The notes under the pieces: generated by a model
Told to the model about the DNA's origin: nothing
The model's input: only the letters and a program-made list of their open reading frames with translations
Databases searched by the model: none
Origin: Cetobacterium somerae
GTDB taxonomy: Bacteria > Fusobacteriota > Fusobacteriia > Fusobacteriales > Fusobacteriaceae
Direction of reading: 5' to 3'
Length of the DNA stretch: 64,000 bases
Assembly (NCBI RefSeq): GCF_022430525.1
Contig: NZ_CP092519.1
Location: 1,552,454-1,616,453 of the forward strand
Part shown: positions 36,943-45,242 of the stretch, in pieces
How positions within the stretch are numbered: position 1 is the stretch's first letter
Layout: every line of letters starts with the position of its first letter
Position numbers and translations under genes: made by a program

Positions 36943-37399
36943 ATTTTAACATCTCCTCCTCTTTTACTTTATCTCCTATATACTCTAAACTAACACTTCT
37001 AACCTCTTGCTCTTCTTTATCTAAAGCATATTCAAACTCTATCTTTATATATTTTTTAGGCAACTCACTTTCAATTATATTTGCCCACTCTATAAGCGCT
37101 ACTCCATCATTATTTATGTAATCTTCATAACCAATTTCATAAATCTCTTCTGGACTTCCTAATCTATACACATCAAAATGATAAAGAGGTAATCTTCCAT
37201 CCAAGTACTCTAAAACGTAATTAAATGTAGGACTTTTCAAATTGTCCATTATTCCAAAAGCTTTTGCAAAAGTTTTTGTAAACGTTGTTTTCCCTGTTCC
37301 TAAATCACCTATTAGAGCTACCACTGTATTTGGCGAAACATAATCTGCTAGTTTTTTAGCTAATATATTGATTTCATCAAATGTTAATATTTTTTTCAT
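36923..37399 (-). CDS. tsaE: tRNA threonylcarbamoyladenosine biosynthesis ATPase TsaE
   Basis: A 158-residue P-loop ATPase with Walker A LIGDLGTGKTTFTK near residue 31, the SPTFNYVLEY switch and the HFDVYRL Walker B-like motif. TsaE binds the TsaBD complex and its ATPase resets it during t6A synthesis. Adjacent, overlapping tsaE-tsaB is a common arrangement. It is 7 bases after rfaE2 on the same strand. Confidence 0.96.
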   Translation of the reverse strand: MKKILTFDEINILAKKLADYVSPNTVVALIGDLGTGKTTFTKTFAKAFGIMDNLKSPTFNYVLEYLDGRLPLYHFDVYRLGSPEEIYEIGYEDYINNDGVALIEWANIIESELPKKYIKIEFEYALDKEEQEVRSVSLEYIGDKVKEEEMLKYVDFSN

Positions 37400-37406
37400 A
37401 ATTCAC

Positions 37407-37868
37407 CTACCCTTGTATCTTATTAACTATGTTCGTTGTAGACTTCCCTTCTACAAACCCTAAAATTCTAACTTCTCCACCATTTTTCTCTACAATTTTT
37501 GTTTCTGGAAGATCATCTTTTGTATAATCTCCTCCTTTTACATGAATTGAAGGTTTTAATTCATCTAATAACTCACAAGGAGTATCTTCTTCAAATATAA
37601 CTGTATAATCTACAGCTTTTAAACCACAAAGCATTTCAGCTCTATCTACTTCACTATTAATTGGTCTACTTTCACCTTTTAATCTTTTTACAGATGCATC
37701 TGAATTTACTCCAACAACAAGTATATCCCCTTGTCTTTTAGCCTCATTTAAATATGTTAAATGTCCTACATGTAGAATGTCAAAACACCCATTTGTAAAA
37801 ACTACTTTTTTATTTTGCATCTTTAACTCTTCTATTATTTGTGCTGCCATAGCTCTTTTTAAAATCAT
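37407..37868 (-). CDS. rfaE2: D-glycero-beta-D-manno-heptose 1-phosphate adenylyltransferase (RfaE domain II type)
   Basis: A 153-residue nucleotidyltransferase with FTNGCFDILHVGHLTYLNEAKRQGD carrying the HxGH motif, GVNSDASVKRLKGESRP, and a C-terminal GKSTTNIVNKI (ISTTxL-like). It matches the adenylyltransferase half of HldE as a stand-alone protein, making ADP-heptose for the lipopolysaccharide inner core. This fits an outer membrane containing LptD. A glycerol-3-phosphate cytidylyltransferase or FAD synthetase-like role is a less likely alternative. Confidence 0.88.
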   Translation of the reverse strand: MILKRAMAAQIIEELKMQNKKVVFTNGCFDILHVGHLTYLNEAKRQGDILVVGVNSDASVKRLKGESRPINSEVDRAEMLCGLKAVDYTVIFEEDTPCELLDELKPSIHVKGGDYTKDDLPETKIVEKNGGEVRILGFVEGKSTTNIVNKIQG

Positions 37869-37905
37869 ATATACTCTCCTATTATGCTATCTTTTTATGT
37901 TTTCT

Positions 37906-37914
37906 ATTATACCA
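37906..37914 (-). promoter_or_regulatory. Extended -10 promoter of the rfaE2-tsaE-tsaB run
   Basis: TGGTATAAT on the minus strand lies about 40 bases before rfaE2. The -35 region is weak; the same nine-base element is used upstream of lptD. Confidence 0.55.
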
Positions 37915-37987
37915 TAATTTTTGAACTTATATACATCTCCTAGTTTTTTTTCTTATCTCATGTTAAACTATTTTAGAGGTGATTTTT

Positions 37988-38563
37988 TTGAGAATTTTAG
38001 GGATTGACCCAGGTACTGCAATCGTTGGATATTCAATTGTAGATTATAAAGAAAATAAAATTAATTTAATAAAATACGGATGTGTTTTCACAGACAAAAA
38101 TCTTCCTATGGAAGATAGACTTTTACAAATTTTCAACGAACTTGAAGAGATTATAGATTTTTATGCTCCACAATTCATGGCGGTTGAGGAACTTTTCTTT
38201 TTTAAAAATAATAAAACAGTTATTAGTGTTGGACAAGCTAGAGGCGTTATAATCCTAGCTGGAAAAAAAAATAATTTGCAAATAGAAAGTTATACACCAC
38301 TTCAAGTTAAAATGGGTATTACTGGTTATGGTAAAGCAGATAAAAAACAAGTACAACTTATGGTTCAAAAAATCTTAAAATTAGAAGAGATTCCTAAACC
38401 TGACGATGCTGCTGATGCTATTGCTGTAGCTATTACACATATTAATTCTCTTACTAATTCTTTATATACTCCCAAAGTAGCTGCACCTACCAAAATAGAA
38501 AAAGAGATTAAAAGTAATCGAATGACTGCTAAAGAATTTAGAGAACTTCTATTAAAAAAATAA
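37988..38563 (+). CDS. ruvC: Crossover junction endodeoxyribonuclease RuvC
   Basis: About 191 residues. The fold of the RNase H-like resolvase is plain: RILGIDPGTAIVGYSIVD (first catalytic Asp), AVEELFFFKNNKTVISVGQARGVI (Glu), YTPLQVKMGITGYGKADKKQVQLMV, and PDDAADAIAVAITH with the two final aspartates. It cuts Holliday junctions processed by RuvAB (ruvA is at about 2 kb here). The start is set at the TTG at 37988 behind AGAGGTGAT; the GTG at 37979 lies inside that site. It is divergent from rfaE2. Confidence 0.95.
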   Translation: MRILGIDPGTAIVGYSIVDYKENKINLIKYGCVFTDKNLPMEDRLLQIFNELEEIIDFYAPQFMAVEELFFFKNNKTVISVGQARGVIILAGKKNNLQIESYTPLQVKMGITGYGKADKKQVQLMVQKILKLEEIPKPDDAADAIAVAITHINSLTNSLYTPKVAAPTKIEKEIKSNRMTAKEFRELLLKK

Positions 38564-38588
38564 AACGCTAGAACTCTAGCGTTTTTTT
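38562..38588. terminator. Bidirectional terminator between ruvC and the aminotransferase gene
   Basis: AAAACGCTAGA and TCTAGCGTTTT form a stem around a few bases, flanked by A and T tracts, between convergent genes. Confidence 0.92.
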
Positions 38589-39777
38589 ATTTATTATTAT
38601 ATTTTTTCAATCCTAAATCTATTATTTTTATCGCTTTTTCCAATCTATCTAATTCTAAAGCATACGATATTCTAATTTTATTCAATCCTAACTCTTCATT
38701 TTGATAGAACCCTTTTGCTGGTGCTAGCATAACTGTTGAATTGTCATATGAAAACTCTCCTAATAACCACTTAGAAAAATCTGTTGCATCTTTTACAGGA
38801 AGCTCAACTATACAATAAAATGCTCCTTCTGGTTTATTTAATACTACTCCATCTATTTTATTTAATCCTTCATATAGAAAATCTCTTCTTTCCATATATT
38901 TTTTATTAACAGCTTCGTAGTAATCTTTACCCATACATCTATATAATGCTTCTGCTCCAACCATATCAAGAGTTGATATTGATAATCTTGATTGACATAA
39001 CTTTAAAATATAAGACATAAACTCTTTATTTTTATTTAATATTGTTCCAACTCTTGCACCACATGTCGAAAATCTTTTTGAAATAGAATCTATAAGTATT
39101 ATTCTATCTAAATTATCTGCAAAAGTTCCACAACTAACTGTATCTTTACCATCGTAAATAAATTCTCTATAAACTTCATCACTTATTAAAAATAGATTTC
39201 TATCTTTTGAAATTTCATTTAACATTAAAAGTTCGTCCTTTGAGTAAACTGATCCTGTAGGATTTCCTGGATTTGAAAACATTATCGCTTTTGTTTTCTC
39301 TGTAATTAAATTTTCAATTACACTTTTTTCTGGAAGCTTGAAGTTTTCCTCAAATTTTGTAGGAATTCCCACAACTTTAATTCCTAACATAGCAAAAAAA
39401 CTGTTATAGTTTGCATAATATGGTTCAGGAATTAAAACTTCTTCATCTGCATTAAAAAGTGTCATTAATGTAAACAATAATGCTTCACTTCCACCGGCAG
39501 TTATTAATATTTCATCATTTTCATAATTTATTCCTAAATTATTATAATATTTTTTTATTGAGTCTATTAACTCTTTTCTCCCTGATGAGTCCGAATAAGC
39601 TATTGTTCTCTCTCCAAAATTCTCTATTGCTTCAAAGAACTCCTTTGGAGTTTCTAAATCTGGTTGACCTATATTTAAATGTATTATATCTACACCAGCA
39701 TCCTTAGCCTTTTTTGAATATGGTATTAACTCTCTCACTGGAGATGTTTTTAAATTTTGTATATTTTTTGAAAACAT
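38587..39777 (-). CDS. PLP-dependent class I/II aminotransferase (aspartate aminotransferase-like)
   Basis: A 396-residue fold-type I enzyme. Motifs are DIIHLNIGQPDLETP near the N-terminus, the NPGNPTGSVYSKDEL loop, LISDEVYREFIYDG, and ILIDSISKRFSTCGARVG with the PLP lysine in SKRFS. The SKRFSxxGxRxG form belongs to the bacterial aspartate/aromatic aminotransferase subfamily, but the amino acid substrate cannot be told. It is transcribed alone on the minus strand from a start behind AGGAGGG. Confidence 0.9.
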   Translation of the reverse strand: MFSKNIQNLKTSPVRELIPYSKKAKDAGVDIIHLNIGQPDLETPKEFFEAIENFGERTIAYSDSSGRKELIDSIKKYYNNLGINYENDEILITAGGSEALLFTLMTLFNADEEVLIPEPYYANYNSFFAMLGIKVVGIPTKFEENFKLPEKSVIENLITEKTKAIMFSNPGNPTGSVYSKDELLMLNEISKDRNLFLISDEVYREFIYDGKDTVSCGTFADNLDRIILIDSISKRFSTCGARVGTILNKNKEFMSYILKLCQSRLSISTLDMVGAEALYRCMGKDYYEAVNKKYMERRDFLYEGLNKIDGVVLNKPEGAFYCIVELPVKDATDFSKWLLGEFSYDNSTVMLAPAKGFYQNEELGLNKIRISYALELDRLEKAIKIIDLGLKKYNNK

Positions 39778-39845
39778 CTGTCCCTCCTAAAAAAACTTTT
39801 TTAATATTATATCAATCTATCGCATTTATGTGAAGTTTTTTTTAA

Positions 39846-39874
39846 TTGAAGTGTTTTCTAAACTCTGATATAAT
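39846..39874 (+). promoter_or_regulatory. Promoter of the DUF308-like gene
   Basis: TTGAAG (39846-39851) and TATAAT (39869-39874) are 17 bases apart, with a perfect -10 box and a start about 40 bases before the gene. Confidence 0.85.
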
Positions 39875-39912
39875 TCAATCAATAACTATTCTTTATAAGG
39901 AGAGAATTTATA

Positions 39913-40461
39913 ATGGCAATAAAATTTAAATCATTTTTCTTAACATTGGGAATTTTTTACATTTTAATAGGAGCTCTTGGAATTAGCAATATGGGATTTT
40001 TCAATCAAAATATAGAGTATATTTTAAGTACTGTTTTATTTTTAAATGGTATATATCATGTTTTCTATTCAATGACAAATCGAAAAAGTCCATACTTCCA
40101 TTGGGGACTTGTTCTAGGTGAGGGAATAATCGAGCTTATATCTGTAGCTATCATTCTTTTAAACACTTTTACTAGTCAATTATTTTTTACAAGTTATATT
40201 GGTGGACTTCTTTGTCTAAAGGGTTTAATTTTAATTTTAGGTAGAGATAATAAACTTACATCTTGGGAGAATACAAAAGCTAAAGTAAAAATCTTAGTTA
40301 TTGTAAAAGGGCTTTTACATTTCCTATTTGGTTCTTTAATCATTGTATTACCTTTACTAACTGATAAAGCTGTTTATGTTGTTTTTGGATGGTATATTTT
40401 ATTTTTAGGAATCCATTTTTTAACAGAGGAATATATTACCAATAAAAAAAGTGATGTTTAA
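39913..40461 (+). CDS. DUF308/HdeD-like membrane protein
   Basis: A 182-residue protein with six hydrophobic segments in short paired repeats (FFLTLGIFYILIGALGI, LVLGEGIIELISVAIILL, IVKGLLHFLFGSLIIVLP, VFGWYILFLGIHFL). The pattern is that of DUF308/HdeD proteins, of unknown function and sometimes linked to acid stress. No enzymatic residues stand out. It has its own strong promoter and a terminator that covers its stop codon, so it is an independent single gene between two minus-strand units. Confidence 0.6.
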   Translation: MAIKFKSFFLTLGIFYILIGALGISNMGFFNQNIEYILSTVLFLNGIYHVFYSMTNRKSPYFHWGLVLGEGIIELISVAIILLNTFTSQLFFTSYIGGLLCLKGLILILGRDNKLTSWENTKAKVKILVIVKGLLHFLFGSLIIVLPLLTDKAVYVVFGWYILFLGIHFLTEEYITNKKSDV

Positions 40462-40477
40462 TTACATCACTTTTTTA
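40444..40477. terminator. Bidirectional terminator between the DUF308-like gene and the flippase gene
   Basis: AAAAAAAGTGATG and CATCACTTTTTT pair around TTTAATTA. It spans the stop codons of the two convergent genes. Confidence 0.9.
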
Positions 40478-41968
40478 CTTTTTCCATATATAAACTTGGG
40501 ATTTTTCATAATCATTTAATCCTATAAACCAAAGTAATATTCCATAAGATGTTGCATAAAGTCCTATCTTTATCAAGAAATTTAAATAATTAATTTCTAT
40601 TAAATAGTAATTTAAAATATATCCAAATATCATTACTATTCCTATTGGTATTGACATTTTTATAATATTTTTCCAAAATTTAACTATATCTAATCCTACT
40701 GAAACTTTATAATATATATTCATAACTATTATTTGTCCTAAAATAAAAGAAATTCCCGTAGCTATTGCACATCCTATTGCTCCAACTTTTTTTACAAAAA
40801 TAATACTAAGAACTAAATTTAAAATAGCTATTATAAAATAAACTATTGATCTAAATTGATGCATATTTTTAGCCTGCATTATACTTACACCAGTACTTTG
40901 AATTAAGGGAACTGTTAATGGTATCATTATCCATAACGCTATATTATACGCTTCAATATATTCTTTTCCAACCCACAAAGTTATAAAATCTTTTCCAAAT
41001 AATATAAAGCCTGAAGAAATTAATCCTAAAAGAATATATTGTAATCTTCCAATTTTTAAGAACATATCATCTACTTCTTGGTGCTTTTCTTCTACTATTA
41101 ACCTATTTATTCTTGGAAATAAAACACCTGAAACAGCTGATGCAAACCCCATATAAAGAGTATTAAATATTGCTCCAACAGAGTATATTGCAATTCCTTG
41201 AACTCCAACATACTTTCCTATTATAACTCTATCCGTTCCCCAATAAATTTGATCGATTAATACATTTAAAAAAATAAAAAATGAGTAAACAAATATCTCT
41301 TTTAAAATATCATTATTAAATTTAGAAATTTTTATTTTCATTCCTAATTTAAAGGCATAAATCATATCAAAGAAATAAGATAGTATTGCAAAACATACAG
41401 TTGAAATAGTTACTGCTATTAAACCAAAACCATTTATCATTAACATTGCTCCAACAATAGGATTTAGTATAATTGTTATAAGTTTTACTCCTCTTTGGTA
41501 TATAAACTTTTCTCTAGATGTTATATTAGTAGAAAAAATACCCATTGGAAATGATATAATTACATTTAAGGCTAATATTATAAATACCGCTTTTGTTTTT
41601 TCAAGTTCTACCAAAGTAAATCTCTCTCCAAAAAATTTCCCAATATTTATATAAATGTATACTCCTATAATAAAAGCTATCGTCATTAAAATAGAAAAAA
41701 TTACTAAAAACATTCCATTTAAAGATTTTTCTTCCTCTATTTTCCCTTCAGCTCTGTATCTTGTTGTATATCTTAGCATTGTATTCCCTAATCCTAAGTT
41801 CAAAATAGATATATATCCCATTATTGACTGAACCAATGAGTTTATTCCGTAATCTCCTGGTCCTAAATACTTCATATATAAAGGCGTATATAAAATCTGA
41901 ATAACTGAACTTATAATTATTGTCATCATTGAAAGAGCTGTTCCTATTTTTAGTTCATTTCTAGCCAT
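40475..41968 (-). CDS. Wzx-type oligosaccharide flippase
   Basis: A 497-residue integral membrane protein with about fourteen hydrophobic segments, of the MATE-like polysaccharide exporter superfamily. It opens GTALSMMTIIISSVIQILYTPLYMKYLGPGDYGINSLV and continues NLGLGNTMLRYTTRYRAEGK, typical of Wzx/RfbX proteins that flip lipid-linked sugars across the inner membrane. It is the third gene of a minus-strand set with a pyruvyl transferase (8 bases upstream) and a family 2 glycosyltransferase. The polymer could be O-antigen, capsule or another glycan. Confidence 0.88.
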   Translation of the reverse strand: MARNELKIGTALSMMTIIISSVIQILYTPLYMKYLGPGDYGINSLVQSIMGYISILNLGLGNTMLRYTTRYRAEGKIEEEKSLNGMFLVIFSILMTIAFIIGVYIYINIGKFFGERFTLVELEKTKAVFIILALNVIISFPMGIFSTNITSREKFIYQRGVKLITIILNPIVGAMLMINGFGLIAVTISTVCFAILSYFFDMIYAFKLGMKIKISKFNNDILKEIFVYSFFIFLNVLIDQIYWGTDRVIIGKYVGVQGIAIYSVGAIFNTLYMGFASAVSGVLFPRINRLIVEEKHQEVDDMFLKIGRLQYILLGLISSGFILFGKDFITLWVGKEYIEAYNIALWIMIPLTVPLIQSTGVSIMQAKNMHQFRSIVYFIIAILNLVLSIIFVKKVGAIGCAIATGISFILGQIIVMNIYYKVSVGLDIVKFWKNIIKMSIPIGIVMIFGYILNYYLIEINYLNFLIKIGLYATSYGILLWFIGLNDYEKSQVYIWKK

Positions 41969-41976
41969 ATCAACCT

Positions 41977-43062
41977 CTATTCGCTTAAAAAATCATCTAA
42001 TTTTAAAAAATGTCTCTCTCCATCCTGAGCTGCTCTTATAAGTGTGTTTGGAGATAGTGCCTCATTCTCTTTAAATTTTTCAAAATTTAAACCTTGTAAA
42101 TTTTCTAAAGAAGCATAATTTTGCTTAAACTCTAAATCTTCTAAAACATTTGTCATTTTTTTGCTATACGCTATTGGAAATACAGGTTTTTTAAGAACAA
42201 ATCCTAATATCATTGCATGAAATCTTGTAGCTACAATACTATCAGCTTTATTTAATATTTCCAATGCTTCATTCATATCTCCTCTATAAAAATATTTAGA
42301 AATATGTTTATGTTGCTCATTTGGTATCATATTTAATAATTTTTTTATAGCTTCTTCGTCTTTTTCACCTTGACAAAATGACATAAATTTAACTTTTTTT
42401 CCACTTTTTATAATATCTAAAGTTAATGTTTTCAATCTATTAAAATATTCTGACTCTATTCCAGAAAAACCTGACCTTGCTGATGGCAAAATTATAGAAA
42501 ATAAAACATAATCTTCTTTTGCTACAGCATCTTGCTTTAGACTAAAAACTATATCCTTTCCAAATCTTACATTTTCTAAATCTTTAAAAAGCTCATATGA
42601 ATATCTTTCTCTAAAACATACATCCTTACATTTTTTGAAAAAATCATGATACATGCTTTTAAATACTTCACTTTTATAAGGACCAAAATTTGCTCCTAAA
42701 ATAAAATAGTTTTTTCCAAATTCCAAATTTCTTTCTCTTATTTTAAAGTCCTCTTTTGAAAAATCATTTTCTATAAAAATTGATCCTCCTATATTAACAA
42801 CACCATCCAACTCTTTCGCTTTTAAATCTTCCAATATATTAGATACTCCAAATTTTCTTCCTAAACGAAATAATATCTTTTTTGCAAAAGTGTTATTATA
42901 TAAAATCTTTAAATTATTTGTTTCAATCCCCTTTAAATTTTCATATTCAGGAGTAGCAAAAAGATAAAACTCTGTATCTTTATATCTTTCACAAAGCATT
43001 TTTATAAAAAGATCATCTCCTAAATTTAATTGTGCATATGCCTTTATTAATATTTTTTTCAC
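41977..43062 (-). CDS. Polysaccharide pyruvyl transferase family protein
   Basis: A 361-residue protein. It opens KKILIKAYAQLNLGDDLFIKMLCERY, the glycine/asparagine-rich start of the pyruvyl transferase family (WcaK/CsaB fold). FILGANFGPYKSEVF and VATRFHAMILGFVLKKPVFPIAYSKK are also typical, the latter containing the RxHA motif near the active site. The family adds ketal pyruvate from phosphoenolpyruvate to sugars. It sits between a glycosyltransferase and a flippase, so it likely decorates a surface glycan; its exact acceptor is unknown. Confidence 0.88.
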   Translation of the reverse strand: MKKILIKAYAQLNLGDDLFIKMLCERYKDTEFYLFATPEYENLKGIETNNLKILYNNTFAKKILFRLGRKFGVSNILEDLKAKELDGVVNIGGSIFIENDFSKEDFKIRERNLEFGKNYFILGANFGPYKSEVFKSMYHDFFKKCKDVCFRERYSYELFKDLENVRFGKDIVFSLKQDAVAKEDYVLFSIILPSARSGFSGIESEYFNRLKTLTLDIIKSGKKVKFMSFCQGEKDEEAIKKLLNMIPNEQHKHISKYFYRGDMNEALEILNKADSIVATRFHAMILGFVLKKPVFPIAYSKKMTNVLEDLEFKQNYASLENLQGLNFEKFKENEALSPNTLIRAAQDGERHFLKLDDFLSE

Positions 43063-43073
43063 TGTCCCTCACC

Positions 43074-44027
43074 CTATTTTATTGTTAACATTTTTTTTAA
43101 CTTCTTAAGCCACATCATTTTTAATCTAAAAATTCTATAGTAATAATATGTTTTTATATCTATAGTTTCAATTTCTTTTAAACTATCTATTTCTTCTTTT
43201 ATCTTTATATAAAACCTTTTCCAATTTTCAACTTTATTTTCACTTAATTTTTGAAGTACATCAAAGGGATACATTATACCATGATATTTAAAGCATTCCC
43301 TAACTTTATTTATATTTTCCTCGTATGCCTCGTTTCTTTTATAAAAAGAGATTAATTCTCTTAGAACAATATAAATATCTGTTCTATTTTTATAATTATT
43401 TGAAACTGAATTTTGATTCATAAAATAATTATAAAAAGGTTTATCTACAGAAATTATATTTTCACTATAAAAAAAACTCATAAAATTAAAAAACATATCT
43501 TCTCCAGTATAGATATTTAATAAAAATCTAATATTATTTTTTTCTAATAAATCTTTTTTATAAATTTTATTACATGGTGATGCGAACCACTCTGTAGTAC
43601 AATCTATATAATCATTTTTAGTACTTCTTTTAGGAATTTTAACTGTTGAAAGAAGATTTTTATTTTCATCTAGTTTTTTAAATCCACATATTACAATATC
43701 TGCTTGATGTTTTTCAGCTTCTTCTACCATGTTTACATACATATCTGAATCCACCCAATCATCAGAATCTAAAAAAGCTATATATTTTCCTTTGGCCATT
43801 GAAATCCCTAAATTTCTAGCAGCACTACACCCACTATTTTGAACTTTTTTATATATTATACTCTTATTATTTTCAGACATTTTTAAACAAATATCTGATG
43901 TTTTATCTTTTGATCCATCATCTATAACTATAATTTCAATATTTTTTAAATATTGATTTAAAACAGAGTTTATACATCGTTCAATATATTTTTCAACATT
44001 ATAAGCTGGAATTATAACACTTAACAC
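43074..44027 (-). CDS. Glycosyltransferase family 2
   Basis: A 317-residue GT-A enzyme. LSVIIPAYNVEKYIERCINSVLNQ and IIVIDDGSKDKTSDIC form the nucleotide-sugar site, and AARNLGISMAKGKYIAFLDSDDWVDSDMY carries the DxD-type metal motif (DSDD). The C-terminal third is Lys- and aromatic-rich and may contact the membrane, though no long hydrophobic helix is present. The start is a GTG at 44027 behind GGGAGGAAAA. It is the first gene of the polysaccharide set and has its own promoter, back to back with the exporter operon's. Confidence 0.93.
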   Translation of the reverse strand: MLSVIIPAYNVEKYIERCINSVLNQYLKNIEIIVIDDGSKDKTSDICLKMSENNKSIIYKKVQNSGCSAARNLGISMAKGKYIAFLDSDDWVDSDMYVNMVEEAEKHQADIVICGFKKLDENKNLLSTVKIPKRSTKNDYIDCTTEWFASPCNKIYKKDLLEKNNIRFLLNIYTGEDMFFNFMSFFYSENIISVDKPFYNYFMNQNSVSNNYKNRTDIYIVLRELISFYKRNEAYEENINKVRECFKYHGIMYPFDVLQKLSENKVENWKRFYIKIKEEIDSLKEIETIDIKTYYYYRIFRLKMMWLKKLKKMLTIK

Positions 44028-44059
44028 TTTTCCTCCCGTTACTTTTAATTTTGTTTTAA

Positions 44060-44088
44060 ATTATATAATGATAAATATAATAATTCAA
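44060..44088 (-). promoter_or_regulatory. Promoter of the polysaccharide gene set
   Basis: On the minus strand TTGAAT (44083-44088) and TATAAT (44060-44065) are 17 bases apart. Its -35 box lies 11 bases from that of the divergent exporter operon. Confidence 0.75.
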
Positions 44089-44099
44089 ATAAATTTATC

Positions 44100-44128
44100 T
44101 TGTATTTTTTTTCCAAAAATAGTAAAAT
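44100..44128 (+). promoter_or_regulatory. Promoter of the exporter-MarR operon
   Basis: TTGTAT (44100-44105) and TAAAAT (44123-44128) are 17 bases apart. The predicted start of transcription, near 44135, is inside the palindrome that follows. Confidence 0.7.
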
Positions 44129-44162
44129 TGAAATTAGTTTCCTAGGAAACTAATTTCAATTT
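44125..44162. promoter_or_regulatory. Perfect 38-bp palindrome, candidate MarR operator
   Basis: The half site AAATTGAAATTAGTTTCCT and its exact reverse complement meet at a central TA, with no mismatch over 38 bp. It overlaps the -10 box and the start of transcription and ends two bases before the GGAGTGA ribosome binding site of the first gene. Since the operon ends with a MarR regulator, self-repression through this site is the simplest reading. Confidence 0.75.
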
Positions 44163-44174
44163 AGGAGTGATTAT

Positions 44175-45242
44175 ATGTTAATTCATAAAAAATCTATACT
44201 TATATATTTCATTATTTTTCTTTCTTTCTTTATTATCTTAATAGGAACAGTGGCTGTACAAATGAATATTCCCTATTCTTCTAGAGCACATTTAGAATAT
44301 CAAATTTCTCCTGTATATAGTAAAGTATCTGGTAGTGTTGATAAAATATTTGTTAAAAATGGAGAGATTGTTAGCTCTCAACAACCACTTTTTTCAATTG
44401 ATAATAAAGTTTATCATGCTTCATATATTTCAGCTCTAGGTAAATATAATGAAGTTCTTGATTCAATTAAAAATTTAAAAAATGATATCGACAAAACTAA
44501 AGAAATCATAGAAAAAAATAAAATTATATTCCTTCAAAATAAAAAAGAACTTATAAAATTTCAAACTCTTTATAAGAAAAATTTTATAAGTGAACTTGAT
44601 CTTGATAATATGAGAAATAAACTTTTAGATTCAGAAAAAACTTTAAATAATAGTGAAAATGAATTAAAAAATTTACAAGTTAAATATAAAAAAAATGAAG
44701 ATTCAATCCCTTCTCTTTTAATAGCAAAAGGATCTCTAAACCAAGCTAAAATTAATCTAGATAACACAACTATTTTATCCCCAATGAAAGGAGAAATAGT
44801 TATGGATAATTTTTATGAAAATACCTTTGTTAAAGAGAATACAACACTTTTTTATATAAAAAATGATGATATCTTAAAGGTAAATGTTGATTTAAAAGAA
44901 AAAAATATTAACTCAATAACTTCTGGAAGGAAAGCTCTTATACTATTTGATGGTATCCCTGGTATTATTTTTAAAGGCAAAGTTGAAAATATTAGTCCTA
45001 TCTTAGCTCAAGGTTACACAGCTTCAAATACTTTAGTTAATATTCCAGAAGATAATCGTTGGATAAGAGATAACGGTAAAATTAGAGTATCTATTCTTGT
45101 TGAAAATTCTCAAAGCATTAAAAATTTATCTAGTGGCTCTATGGCATCAGTTATTCTTCTTTCAAAAGATGACAATATTTTTTATAACTTTATGGCTAAA
45201 GTTTGGATCCATATTATAAAGGTATTCAACTATGTGTATTAA
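44175..45242 (+). CDS. HlyD/EmrA-type membrane fusion protein
   Basis: A 355-residue periplasmic adaptor. One N-terminal transmembrane helix (about 8-29) is followed by a lipoyl-like segment (PVYSKVSGSVDKIFVKNGEIVSSQQPLF), a long coiled coil (about 95-195) and a second lipoyl half plus beta-barrel (ATTILSPMKG-like NTTILSPMKGEIV). It would connect an inner-membrane exporter to the outer membrane. Its coding region overlaps the next gene by 11 bases. With the DUF2955 protein and MarR it makes a small efflux operon; the exported compound is unknown, with aromatic acids or drugs a reasonable guess. Confidence 0.88.
   Translation: MLIHKKSILIYFIIFLSFFIILIGTVAVQMNIPYSSRAHLEYQISPVYSKVSGSVDKIFVKNGEIVSSQQPLFSIDNKVYHASYISALGKYNEVLDSIKNLKNDIDKTKEIIEKNKIIFLQNKKELIKFQTLYKKNFISELDLDNMRNKLLDSEKTLNNSENELKNLQVKYKKNEDSIPSLLIAKGSLNQAKINLDNTTILSPMKGEIVMDNFYENTFVKENTTLFYIKNDDILKVNVDLKEKNINSITSGRKALILFDGIPGIIFKGKVENISPILAQGYTASNTLVNIPEDNRWIRDNGKIRVSILVENSQSIKNLSSGSMASVILLSKDDNIFYNFMAKVWIHIIKVFNYVY

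Noticed and set aside
44125..44162. Palindrome as an intrinsic terminator
   Set aside because: No T tract follows on either strand, and it overlaps a promoter -10 box and the start of transcription, so an operator is more likely.
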